Of a DNA stretch of 20,218 nt, positions 1-7,167 are shown piece by piece. Source of the stretch: a virus. A program made the translations under genes and the position numbers. The stretch spans positions 1-20,218 of the IMG/VR virus record IMGVR_UViG_3300042528_000046; one strand, given 5' to 3'. The notes beneath the pieces are model-generated. The model was given only the letters and a program-made list of their open reading frames with translations. It was not told the DNA's origin and made no database searches. Each line of letters begins with the position of its first letter. Position 1 is the first letter of the stretch.

Positions 1-1167
1 CGCGAGTCGTGGCATCTGCCCAGCGGCCCTGGCGCGGATGACGGTAAGCACTGCATCACGATTGACGGAGCGGTGCTGGGCGAGATGGAGCCTTGGCCGC
101 ACTCGTTCTTTCCGTTTGCACGTTGCCAGTGGTCGCCGCGTCTGTACGGGTATTGGGGCCAGGGTCTTGCGGAGCAGTTGCAGAACATCCAGTTGGAGAT
201 CAACAAGCTCCTGTGGGTAATTCAGCGCAGTTTCCATCTGGCCGGCTCGTTTAAGGTGTTCATTGAGAACGGCAGCAGGGTCGTGAAGGAGCACCTGAAC
301 AACGACGTGGGCAGCATCATCAACTACACGGGGACGCCGCCGCAGTACGTGGTGCCTCCGATTGTGGCGCCCGAGGTCTTTGCTCACCTCCAGAACTTGA
401 TCAACAAGGGGTACGAGCAAGCGGGCGTGTCGCAGCTTGCTGCCTCGAGCCTGAAGCCCGAGGGCTTGAACAGCGGTCGCGCCATCCGCGAGTACAACGA
501 CATCCAGACGGATCGCCTGCACGTTCCGGCCAAGAGCTACGAGCAGATGTTCATGGACGTGGCGCGGCTGTCGATTGAGGTCGTGAAGATGATCGCCGCC
601 GAGGACAAGGGCTACGAGGTCCGAGTCCCCGGTCGCAAAACGATCCAGATGGTTGAGTGGAAGGACATCAAGCTGTCCGACGAGGACTACGTGATGCAGT
701 GCTACCCCGTGTCGTCGTTGCCGAGCGATCCTGCGGGCCGTTTGCAGACGATTCAGGAGTACGCACAGGCCGGCTTCCTCTCGCCGCGTCAGGCTCGTCG
801 TCTGCTGGACTTCCCTGATCTCGACCAGGTGGAGAGCCTTGCCAACGCGGAAGAGGACTATCTGACGATGGTCTTCGACAAGATCGTGGACGAGGGCGAC
901 TACACCTCGCCGGACCCGCTGGACGACTTGCAGTTGTCCAAGCAGTTGTGCCTTGAGTACTACGCTAAGGGGAAGGCCAACAACCTGCGCGAGGACCGGC
1001 TTGAACTGCTGCGTCGGTATCTGGCGCAGATCAACGAGATTGAGCAGGCGATGCTGCCGCCGCCTCCGATGATGCCGCTGCCGATTCCTGGAGCGACCGG
1101 AGAGCCGCTGGCACCGCCGATGCCGATGCAGGCTAGCGATCTTGTACCGAATGTCCCGGTACAGTAA
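1..1167 (+). CDS. Portal protein, C-terminal part (5' end outside window)
   Basis: The reading frame is open from base 1, so the gene begins upstream; 388 codons are visible before TAA. The GTG at 73 lies inside the continuous frame and is not the start. Portal proteins form the dodecameric ring at one capsid vertex through which DNA is packaged and ejected. The visible part has a Trp/Pro/Phe-rich segment (PWPHSFFPF), then the block GQGLAEQLQNIQLEINKLLW, a typical helical core of podophage portals, then a long helix with SGRAIREYNDIQTDR, and a Pro/Met-rich flexible tail (about the last 40 residues). Its place directly before a scaffold-like gene and the capsid gene supports the call. The family is recognised from memory of podophage portals, not from a search. 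Confidence is high for portal and low for which subfamily. Confidence 0.85.
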   Translation, partial: RESWHLPSGPGADDGKHCITIDGAVLGEMEPWPHSFFPFARCQWSPRLYGYWGQGLAEQLQNIQLEINKLLWVIQRSFHLAGSFKVFIENGSRVVKEHLNNDVGSIINYTGTPPQYVVPPIVAPEVFAHLQNLINKGYEQAGVSQLAASSLKPEGLNSGRAIREYNDIQTDRLHVPAKSYEQMFMDVARLSIEVVKMIAAEDKGYEVRVPGRKTIQMVEWKDIKLSDEDYVMQCYPVSSLPSDPAGRLQTIQEYAQAGFLSPRQARRLLDFPDLDQVESLANAEEDYLTMVFDKIVDEGDYTSPDPLDDLQLSKQLCLEYYAKGKANNLREDRLELLRRYLAQINEIEQAMLPPPPMMPLPIPGATGEPLAPPMPMQASDLVPNVPVQ

Positions 1168-1181
1168 CCAAGGAGTGACGC

Positions 1182-2069
1182 ATGGGAGTTGAGGGAGTGA
1201 TGACGAATATGACCACCGGAACGGTTGGTGGTCCGGTGCCTACGCCTACGGCAGCAGAGGTGCTTGCTCCGCAGCAGGAGGCCGCGCCGGTTGAGGCGCC
1301 TGCGCCTGTTGAGGAGAAGCCCGCGCCGCCAAAGGCAGATCGCTTTGCGATGCTGGCTCGTAAGGAGCAGGATCTTTACCGCAAGCAGCAGGCGGTAAAG
1401 CAGCAGCAGCAGATGCTGGCGCAGCAGGCCGAGCAGATCCGCGCTTTTGAGCAAGCCAAGAAGCAGGCGATGCTGAACCCGCTGGACGCGCTGAAGCAGC
1501 TTGGCCTGACCTACGAGCAGATTACCGAGTACGTGCTCAACGACAACAAGCCGACGCCTAATGCCGAGGTTCAGTCGGTGCGGCAGGAGCTTGAGGAGTT
1601 CAAGCGTCAGGCACGCGAGGAGCAGGAGCGCATTCTGGAGCAGCAGCGGGAGATGCAGACCCGCGAGCAGCAGCAGATCATTGAGCAATTCCGTTCCGAG
1701 GTGAATGAGTACGTTGAGCAGCACGCTGAAAACTATGAGTTGACAAACCTTTATGGTGGTGCTCATCTGGTATCTGAGGTTATCGAAGAGCATTTCCGAC
1801 AGACTCAGAAGCTGCTGACGATCCCCGAGGCAGCGAAGCTGGTGGAAGAGCACTACGAAGACCTCGCTCGCAAGAGCCTAGCGACCAAGAAGTTTGCAGC
1901 GACACAGCAGAAAGCGGCCTCACCGCAGGAAACGGCGGCGGCGGCGGCGCCCAGGATGGGACCGACGCTCTCCAACGACCTGACGGCAAGCGTGGCAGCG
2001 GCTCCGAAGTCACAGCGCACGGACGCTGATCGGATCGCGGCAGCACTTGCTCGGCTTGAGGGACGGTAA
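1182..2069 (+). CDS. Capsid scaffolding protein
   Basis: A 295-residue protein lying between portal and major capsid genes, the usual scaffold position in podophages. Scaffold proteins co-assemble with capsid protein into the procapsid and leave before or during packaging. The sequence fits: a Pro/Ala/Glu-rich disordered start (residues about 15-48), strongly charged Gln/Glu/Arg coiled-coil stretches (about 58-95 and 120-185), a more conserved-looking helical block with NYELTNLYGGAHLV and an EAAKLVEEHYEDLARK helix, and an Ala-rich basic tail that could contact the capsid. The ATG at 1182 has AAGGAG at 1170-1175 with a 6-base spacer; an in-frame ATG at 1200 lacks better spacing. It starts 14 bases after the portal stop. 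No protease motif was noticed. Confidence 0.8.
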   Translation: MGVEGVMTNMTTGTVGGPVPTPTAAEVLAPQQEAAPVEAPAPVEEKPAPPKADRFAMLARKEQDLYRKQQAVKQQQQMLAQQAEQIRAFEQAKKQAMLNPLDALKQLGLTYEQITEYVLNDNKPTPNAEVQSVRQELEEFKRQAREEQERILEQQREMQTREQQQIIEQFRSEVNEYVEQHAENYELTNLYGGAHLVSEVIEEHFRQTQKLLTIPEAAKLVEEHYEDLARKSLATKKFAATQQKAASPQETAAAAAPRMGPTLSNDLTASVAAAPKSQRTDADRIAAALARLEGR

Positions 2070-2198
2070 CCGCGCGAACGGCAGCGACGCTAGAACGCAT
2101 CCTTTCACAACCGACTGCCAACTCTCCGCTGGTAGCGCATGGCGCGCTCGACGCGGATTTGCGGACGCGCATGAGGCGCTGTCTGCGTAGGTACTCAC
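2070..2198 (+). promoter_or_regulatory. Structured leader of the capsid gene
   Basis: This 129-base gap is the longest non-coding stretch in the window and has no credible gene. It can fold into a stem: AGCGC 2134-2138 with GCGCT 2176-2180, ATG 2139-2141 with CAT 2170-2172, and CGCG 2143-2146 with CGCG 2166-2169, leaving GAG and one G as bulges and a 19-base loop. The start ATG at 2199 has only a weak Shine-Dalgarno match (GTAGGT, 2187-2192). No sigma70-like -35/-10 pair is visible. A phage-specific promoter or RNA processing site is possible but not shown. Confidence 0.35.
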
Positions 2199-3488
2199 AT
2201 GGCTTGGCCTTCTGCTGGTACTCCTCCTACCCCGGCTCTTAACCAGACCGGTGGCCCCTCGTTCTCGTTTGACCTTGGCGCGGCTAACGCGGCGCTCAAG
2301 GAGCTTTACGACGACCAGAAGATCGCGAACCTGGTCTACAAGAACAACCCGTTCCTCGCGATGGTCCCGAAGATGGAGGAGTTCGGCGGCAAGTATATGC
2401 CGATCCCCCTGATCGTGAACACCTCGCAGGGCCGCAGCGCGACCTTCTCCTCGGCGCAGGGCAACCAGACCGCCGCTACGGTGGAGTCGTTTGCTCTGAC
2501 CCGCGTTGCCAACTACAGCATCGCGCAGATCGACAACCAGACGATGCTCGCCAGCAAGACCGACAAGATGGCGTTCATCAACGGCGCGACCGTGGTAATC
2601 GACGGCGCGATCCGCGCTCTGACCAACTCGCTCGCCACGCAGATCTTCCGCGATGGCTCGGGCGCGATTGGTGTAGTTAGCGCCTCTTCGACGCTGGGCA
2701 ACATCGTCCTTACCAATGCCTCGGACATCGTGAACTTCGAGGTCAACATGACCCTTGAGGCGCGCGATCCCTCGACCGGCACGCTGCGGACGGGTGGCCC
2801 TGCGTATGTGGTTGCCGTTAACCGCACCACGGGTCTTGTTCAGGTGTCGGGCAGCATGGGTGGCGCTGTTGGCGTTGGTCTTGGTTCGTGGCTGGCTACC
2901 ACTAGCGACACCCTGAATGTCCAGGGCGATTACAACCTTGGCATCAAGGGTCTTGCCGCGTGGGTGCCCACGACGAGCCCGACCTCGGCGTCGTTCTTTG
3001 GTGTTGACCGCAGCACCGACCCGACCCGCCTCGGCGGCGTGCGCTTCAACGGCTCCTCGCAGTCGATTGAGGAGGCCGTGATCGACGCCTCGCTCCTCGT
3101 CGCTCGCGAGGGTGGCACCCCGGACGTGTGCATCATGAACTTCGCCTCCTACGCCGCGCTTGAGAAGTCGCTCGGTGCCAAGGCGCAGTACATCTCGTTC
3201 GACGGGCCGGCGAAGCTCTACTACCCCGGCATCCTGATCAACGGCGCCGCCGGTCAGATCAAGGTGTTCCCCGACCGCTCCTGCCCCGCGAAGACCGCGT
3301 ACCTGCTCCAGATGGACACCTGGAAGCTGTACTCGCTCGGGCCGGCGCCCCACATCGCCAAGTACGCTGACGGGCTCGAGATGCTCCGCGTGTACAACAG
3401 CGACGCCGCTGAGCTCCGCGTGGTCAGCTACGCGAACCTCGGCTGCAACGCCCCCGGCTTCAACGCCGTCGTGCAGCTCGGCGCCTAA
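2199..3488 (+). CDS. Major capsid protein (HK97-type fold likely)
   Basis: A 429-residue protein directly after the scaffold gene. It forms the icosahedral shell. The N-terminal arm is Pro/Gly-rich and is followed by the helix-strand block ALKELYDDQKIANLVYKNNP and a segment with PIPLIVNTSQGRSATFSSAQ, typical of podophage capsid proteins in which an N-arm and E-loop precede the P-domain helix (here around DKMAFINGATVVIDGAIRAL). The C-terminal part (LRVYNSDAAELRVVSYANLG) looks like the conserved terminal A-domain strands. An in-frame stop at 2172-2174 with no other start between fixes ATG 2199. Codon use is strongly C-ending (Phe mostly TTC, Asn nearly always AAC) and a hand count of 3001-3060 gives 44/60 GC, consistent with very high expression. 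The weak ribosome-binding site is unexpected for this gene. Confidence 0.9.
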   Translation: MAWPSAGTPPTPALNQTGGPSFSFDLGAANAALKELYDDQKIANLVYKNNPFLAMVPKMEEFGGKYMPIPLIVNTSQGRSATFSSAQGNQTAATVESFALTRVANYSIAQIDNQTMLASKTDKMAFINGATVVIDGAIRALTNSLATQIFRDGSGAIGVVSASSTLGNIVLTNASDIVNFEVNMTLEARDPSTGTLRTGGPAYVVAVNRTTGLVQVSGSMGGAVGVGLGSWLATTSDTLNVQGDYNLGIKGLAAWVPTTSPTSASFFGVDRSTDPTRLGGVRFNGSSQSIEEAVIDASLLVAREGGTPDVCIMNFASYAALEKSLGAKAQYISFDGPAKLYYPGILINGAAGQIKVFPDRSCPAKTAYLLQMDTWKLYSLGPAPHIAKYADGLEMLRVYNSDAAELRVVSYANLGCNAPGFNAVVQLGA

Positions 3489-3503
3489 CAACTAACTAGG
3501 CGA

Positions 3504-3535
3504 GGGGCGGCTCTGGCGTTTGCTGGGGTCGCCCC
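3504..3535 (+). promoter_or_regulatory. Intercistronic hairpin H1
   Basis: A 13-bp stem lies between the capsid gene and the next gene: 3504-3516 pairs with 3523-3535 around the hexaloop CGTTTG, with four G-U pairs among G-C pairs. There is no U-run after it, so it is not a classical intrinsic terminator; the ribosome-binding site AGGAGG follows at 3546-3551. The whole element is similar in sequence to the hairpin at 4353-4391. Possible roles are attenuation, RNA processing or mRNA stabilisation of the capsid transcript. Confidence 0.6.
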
Positions 3536-3556
3536 TTGTCCTAACAGGAGGCCAAC

Positions 3557-4042
3557 ATGGCTAACCGTACCTACAATCAGTTCGCGGGAACGCTTGAGCG
3601 CAAGGTCGTCAAGCTGTTCGCCAAGATCCTCTGGACCGGCGGCGCTCCGACGCTGGTTACCAGCGAGGTGCTGAACAGCAGCACGTCGCCCATCACCATC
3701 AACCCGTCGCAGGGGTTTGAGTCGCTCACCGACTCTGGCGGCGGCCAGTTTGTTCTTACGCTTGGCGCCAACAACGGCGGCGTTCCGACTTACGACCCGT
3801 ATGTGCGTCTGCTCAACGTGTCGATGACGGCTGTGCCCGCCGGAAGCGTTGCGGCTGCGCCGATTGCTCTGGCGGTGAATAACGACAACGTGAACGGTTC
3901 GTCGGGCAATCCGTCTATCGAGTTGGTTACGGTGACGATTGACGCCAGCGCCTCTCCGATCACGGTGAGCACCAACACTGTGCCCGACAACGGCACCGTC
4001 ATGTACGTCGAGCTTACGCTGTCGAACACGACCGCGTACTAA
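3557..4042 (+). CDS. Small beta-rich virion protein, candidate head decoration protein
   Basis: A 161-residue protein with a strong AGGAGG (3546-3551) five bases before its ATG. I do not recognise a named family. After a short basic N-terminal segment (NQFAGTLERKVVKLFAKILW) the rest is rich in Ser, Thr, Val, Asn and Gly with alternating hydrophobic residues, as in a beta-sandwich; the C-terminal strands include SIELVTVTIDASASPITV and VMYVELTLSN. No signal peptide or membrane helix is evident. Its place directly after the capsid gene, between hairpins H1 and H2, and its GC-rich codon use like the capsid gene suggest a shell-binding or head-fibre protein. This role is inference from position and composition only. 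Confidence 0.75.
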   Translation: MANRTYNQFAGTLERKVVKLFAKILWTGGAPTLVTSEVLNSSTSPITINPSQGFESLTDSGGGQFVLTLGANNGGVPTYDPYVRLLNVSMTAVPAGSVAAAPIALAVNNDNVNGSSGNPSIELVTVTIDASASPITVSTNTVPDNGTVMYVELTLSNTTAY

Positions 4043-4054
4043 CCGGAGGCTGTC

Positions 4055-4336
4055 ATGGTGAGCGATGACAAGGCTGCGGTTGCGATCATCCTTGGGAAGA
4101 TGAAGCCCAAGGGCGGCAAGCCTGAGATGAAGCCTGAGCATGGCGACGGCAAGGTGGGCCACGGTCACGCGATGAAGGCGTGCGCCGAGGATCTCCTTGA
4201 GTCGATCAAGGCGGGCGACGCTGACGGCGTGGCTGCTGCGCTGATGTCGGCCTTCCACATTGCGGACGCGATGCCGCACATGGAGGGTGTGCATGAGGAC
4301 ATCGGTGAAGAGGAAGAGGACGAGAGCGAGTACTAG
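4055..4336 (+). CDS. Small hypothetical protein with basic start and acidic tail
   Basis: A 93-residue protein; CGGAGG at 4044-4049 sits five bases before ATG, and the gap to the previous stop is 12 bases. The N-terminal third is Lys/Gly/His-rich (KMKPKGGKPEMKPEHGDGK), the middle is a predicted two-helix segment (AEDLLESIKAGDADGVAAAL, then AFHIADAMPH), and the C-terminus is almost purely acidic (EDIGEEEEDESEY). Small proteins with a similar central AEDLL...GD...V..AL..AF pattern occur near capsid genes in other phages, as I recall, but no function is known to me. It may be co-translated with the preceding candidate decoration protein. No catalytic motif is visible. Confidence 0.75.
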   Translation: MVSDDKAAVAIILGKMKPKGGKPEMKPEHGDGKVGHGHAMKACAEDLLESIKAGDADGVAAALMSAFHIADAMPHMEGVHEDIGEEEEDESEY

Positions 4337-4352
4337 GCTCTTGTGCTAGCGT

Positions 4353-4391
4353 GGCAGGGGCGCTCCGGTGTGTGCCGGGGCGTCCCTTGCC
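4353..4391 (+). promoter_or_regulatory. Intercistronic hairpin H2, homologous to H1
   Basis: A long stem upstream of the adaptor gene: 4353-4368 pairs with 4375-4391 around the hexaloop TGTGTG, with two G-U pairs and one bulged T. It aligns with H1 over about 35 bases (shared AGGGGCG start, CTC, GGGG and CCCTTG blocks). Sequence differences keep the pairing. There is no U-run; a TAGGAGGT ribosome-binding site follows at 4396-4403. It is stronger than H1 because GGCA/TGCC-type pairs extend the base of the stem. Confidence 0.65.
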
Positions 4392-4407
4392 GCAGTAGGA
4401 GGTCGTC

Positions 4408-5424
4408 GTGGCGATCTACCCGAAGATGAGCCTGTCCGACCTCCGAGTGGCGTGCCGACAGCGTGCGGACATGGTGAACTCGACGTTCATCTCTGACGCT
4501 GAGTTGAACTCCTACATCAACGCCTCGTACTACGAGTTGTACGACCTGTTGGTGCAGAAGTACGGCAACGACTACTACATGAAGGAGTATTCGTTCCAAC
4601 TCCAGGGGAACGTGTCGAGATACGACCTCCCTGACGACTTTTTCAAGCTTCTCGGCGTGGACCTGGAGATCAGCAGCGGCCCTGACGGCTACGTGTCGCT
4701 GCGCCCGTTTACGCTGGCTGAGCGCAATCGGTACTCCACCGCCAACGTGCAGACGTGGATCGGTGTGACGAACCTGCGCTACCGGATCAGCGGCAACAAG
4801 CTGTGGTTCACGCCCTCGCCGCAGACGGGTCAGACGATCCGCATCTGGTACGTGCCGCGCCTGTCGCAGTTGGTGGATCAGACCACGCTGACGGTGGCCG
4901 ACCCGATTGCGGGTGACTTCATCACGATTGGCGCGACGACTCTGACCGCTGGCGCGCAGTGGACGATTGCGGCGGGCAACAACATTGCAACCGCTGCAAG
5001 CATCGCTGCTGCGATCAACGCTGCTAGCATTGTGGACGTGTCGGCTACCAGCAACGGCGCGGTTGTAACGCTGGTGCAGGATGATGCGGTTGACCTCGCG
5101 CTTGCTGTGGGCGGCTCGACTCCGCTCGGCGCCTCAACGCGGCTCCAGTTCTCGTCCAGCACGTTGAGCAACGGCTCCCAGGTCGCTGACGGCATCAGCG
5201 GCTGGCTCGAGTACGTTGTGACCGATGTCGGCATCAAGATGCTTCAGAAGGAGGAGTCCGACACGTCGGTTCTCCAGTTGCAGAAGCAGGCGCTGATCCG
5301 TCGCATTGAGGCCGCTGCTGAGAACCGCGACGCTGGCTCGCCGGCTACGATTGCTGACGTGCAGTGGACCAACGGCACTTGGCCGTTTGGTAACGGCTTT
5401 GGCGGCGGCGGTGGTATCCCGTAA
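4408..5424 (+). CDS. Head-tail adaptor (connector) protein with inserted domain
   Basis: A 338-residue protein. The start is GTG at 4408, four bases after TAGGAGGT (4396-4403). The N-terminal 155 residues match podophage adaptor proteins that dock below the portal (role equivalent to T7 gp11 or P22 gp4): MSLSDLRVACRQRADMVNS, the helix ISDAELNSYINASYYELYDL, then YDLPDDFFKLLGVDLE, LRPFTLAERNRY and IRIWYVPRLSQLVD. The C-terminal helical part resumes at about residue 261 (DGISGWLEYVVTDVGIKMLQ, then KQALIRRIEAAAENRD), as I recall from relatives in which these two parts are adjacent. Between them, residues about 160-258 form an extra beta-rich piece with ITIGATTLTAG, ATAASIAAAINA and NGAVVTLV, a pattern seen in surface-exposed phage and flagellin-type insertions. 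The Gly-rich C-terminus ends at a TAATG overlap with the next gene. Confidence 0.8.
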   Translation: MAIYPKMSLSDLRVACRQRADMVNSTFISDAELNSYINASYYELYDLLVQKYGNDYYMKEYSFQLQGNVSRYDLPDDFFKLLGVDLEISSGPDGYVSLRPFTLAERNRYSTANVQTWIGVTNLRYRISGNKLWFTPSPQTGQTIRIWYVPRLSQLVDQTTLTVADPIAGDFITIGATTLTAGAQWTIAAGNNIATAASIAAAINAASIVDVSATSNGAVVTLVQDDAVDLALAVGGSTPLGASTRLQFSSSTLSNGSQVADGISGWLEYVVTDVGIKMLQKEESDTSVLQLQKQALIRRIEAAAENRDAGSPATIADVQWTNGTWPFGNGFGGGGGIP

Positions 5425-7133
5425 TGCCGACGATCAAGCGACTGTCCCGCATCTTCAGCAGCGACGACTCGCTGAACCGTTTGCAGGATCAGCTCGCTGC
5501 GGCGTTCAATCCGATCCTCCGTAACGTGCAGGGCGATCTGACGGGGCCGCTTGAGAGTCCAACCGTCAAGGGTTTGCAGGGCCGCAACGTGTCTGCGGTT
5601 GCGCCGACGAGCGGTCAGTCGCTTGTGTGGAGCGGTAGCGAGTGGGCGCCTGGGTCTGGTGGTGGCGGGTTCATCACCAGTGTTTTGCCGCCGTTGACGG
5701 TTGTGTCTGGCGTGCTGTCAATCCCGCAGGCTGACGCCACTACTGATGGCTATCTGTCAGCCGCTGATTGGGTCACGTTCAACAACAAGATCAGCAACGT
5801 CACGGCGACCTCGCCGTTGTCTGCTACCGGCACGATAAATCGAAACATCGCGCTGACGGGCGTTGTGGCAGCGGCTAACGGCGGCACGGGACTCTCGAGC
5901 CCTGGCACGATTGGCAACGTGCTGACCAGCACGGGCACCGGTTGGACAAGTTCCGCGCCCACAGCAACACCCAGCGGCCCTGCTGGCGGCGTCCTCGGCT
6001 ACACCGGCAGTACCTATCCCAACCCCAACGGGCTTGCGTCTTTGCCGAGTGTTGTGCCGGGAGAAGAGATCATCCCGATCTTGCTGTCTACGCAGCCGCT
6101 GATCCGCATTCAGCCGGATGATGTTTTGGCTGGAGCTCCAATCAATACCCCGGGGCAGGGGATTGAACTTGCTGCTGGGTTTACAGCGGCAAACTCAGGC
6201 GTTGGCGGTATCCTTACCCTGCGCGCGGGCGGCTCTAACAGCAACGCTGGTGGCGCAATTACGTTGGTTGGCGGCGTTGGCGGCGGGTTCTTCCCGTATT
6301 GGCGTGGCGGCAACGCCTCGCTTTTTGGTGGGCCAGGGGCGCTGGGCGCGAGCACGCTATCAAGCAAGGGTGGCGACACTACGGTTTCTGGCGGTGAGGG
6401 CGGGCGCAACATTTTTGCCGCTACGATTGGCTATGGCGGCGACCTGCTTTTGTCTGGCGGTTCGGGCAGCAATCAGGCCAACGGCGGCAAAATCGACATT
6501 GGAAATCGGTTTTACAACGGCATCAATACGACCAGCGAGATTAATATTGGGGATGCAACTCAGCCTCCAGCATTGTCTTGGCAGGGTCAGCCCATCGACA
6601 TCACGTCTACGCTACCGGTAGCGGACGATGTTCTCACCTACAACGGAACCACTTGGGTTCCTGCGTCAACAAACGCGGTTCCTGCCATATTTATCAGCCT
6701 TACCGACAATACCGCCGCAACCGCTATCCCAAGCGGCGGTACTGCGTTGATGGCAACTTACGATACGGTTGAGGACAGCAACGGCATTACGCTGGTCAAC
6801 AACTCTGAGATCACGGTTCCGTATGATGGCGTGTATGAGTTCTTTTTCTCTCCACAGTTGGAGCTTGTGACCGGAACCAGTGATGACATCACCGTATGGG
6901 TGATGAAGAACGGCGCTAATTTGGCTCGCAGCGCCAGCCGAGTTCAGTTGGGCAACAACAACTCGTTTTTGTATCCTGCGCTTTCTATTGTGATTAGGCT
7001 CAACGCCAACGACTACATTGAGTGGGCGCTGACTGCTAGTGGAACCAACGCACAGATTTCAACCATTACCGCTGCAACTCCGTATCCCCAGATACCTGGG
7101 ATCATCGCGAGTGCTTTGTTTCTTGGAGCGTAG
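5424..7133 (+). CDS. Tail fibre/appendage protein, Gly-rich shaft and C1q/TNF-like tip
   Basis: A 569-residue protein whose ATG overlaps the adaptor stop by one base (TAATG) and which has no clear Shine-Dalgarno site, so translation is probably coupled. The order of parts is: an N-terminal anchor helix (1-35); a GDLTGPLESPTVKGLQGRNV block (37-56) of the kind common in phage fibres; spacer motifs ADATTDGYLSAADW (103-116) and NGGTGLSSPGTIGNVLTSTG (152-171), widespread in fibre proteins; a Gly-rich shaft (about 245-360) with repeated GG and short hydrophobic strands (GGILTL, GGAITLVGG, GGDLLLSGG, GGKIDIG), probably a beta-solenoid or polyglycine bundle; and a C-terminal jelly-roll of C1q/TNF type (about 418-569; VPYDGVYEFFFSP and RLNANDYIEWAL are its recognisable strands). 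It is probably trimeric and host-binding. The tip is inferred to be the receptor-binding part. Confidence 0.8.
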   Translation: MPTIKRLSRIFSSDDSLNRLQDQLAAAFNPILRNVQGDLTGPLESPTVKGLQGRNVSAVAPTSGQSLVWSGSEWAPGSGGGGFITSVLPPLTVVSGVLSIPQADATTDGYLSAADWVTFNNKISNVTATSPLSATGTINRNIALTGVVAAANGGTGLSSPGTIGNVLTSTGTGWTSSAPTATPSGPAGGVLGYTGSTYPNPNGLASLPSVVPGEEIIPILLSTQPLIRIQPDDVLAGAPINTPGQGIELAAGFTAANSGVGGILTLRAGGSNSNAGGAITLVGGVGGGFFPYWRGGNASLFGGPGALGASTLSSKGGDTTVSGGEGGRNIFAATIGYGGDLLLSGGSGSNQANGGKIDIGNRFYNGINTTSEINIGDATQPPALSWQGQPIDITSTLPVADDVLTYNGTTWVPASTNAVPAIFISLTDNTAATAIPSGGTALMATYDTVEDSNGITLVNNSEITVPYDGVYEFFFSPQLELVTGTSDDITVWVMKNGANLARSASRVQLGNNNSFLYPALSIVIRLNANDYIEWALTASGTNAQISTITAATPYPQIPGIIASALFLGA

Positions 7134-7156
7134 GGGCGTGCTACTGTAGCGGCCCT
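7132..7156 (+). promoter_or_regulatory. Hairpin at the stop of the first fibre gene
   Basis: Starting within the TAG stop, AGGG (7132-7135) pairs with CCCT (7153-7156), C7137 with G7152, and TGCTA (7139-7143) with TAGCG (7147-7151), leaving two bulged G residues and a CTG loop. The element begins with AGGGGCG, as H1 and H2 do, and like them is followed at once by a Shine-Dalgarno site (CGGAGGA, 7157-7163). No U-run is present. It is weaker than H1 and H2 and not clearly homologous to them. Confidence 0.4.
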
Positions 7157-7167
7157 CGGAGGACAAG

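Noticed and set aside
1740-1770. TTGACA at 1740-1745 as a -35 box
   Set aside because: No acceptable -10 hexamer lies 16-18 bases downstream and it is inside the scaffold coding sequence.
960-1853. A 297-codon Leu-rich frame on the - strand
   Set aside because: Leu runs come from CAG/CTG complementarity with the Gln-rich scaffold; they are not real membrane segments.
2010-3491. A 493-codon open frame on the - strand opposite the capsid gene
   Set aside because: Arg/Val/His-rich composition typical of antisense shadow in GC-rich sequence; no ribosome site, and the + strand capsid gene is clear.
3504-4391. H1 and H2 as classical rho-independent terminators
   Set aside because: Neither stem is followed by a U-run; each is followed at once by a ribosome-binding site.
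6750-7133. C-terminal fibre domain as a diversity-generating retroelement target
   Set aside because: No reverse transcriptase, template repeat or near-duplicate of this segment is present in the window.
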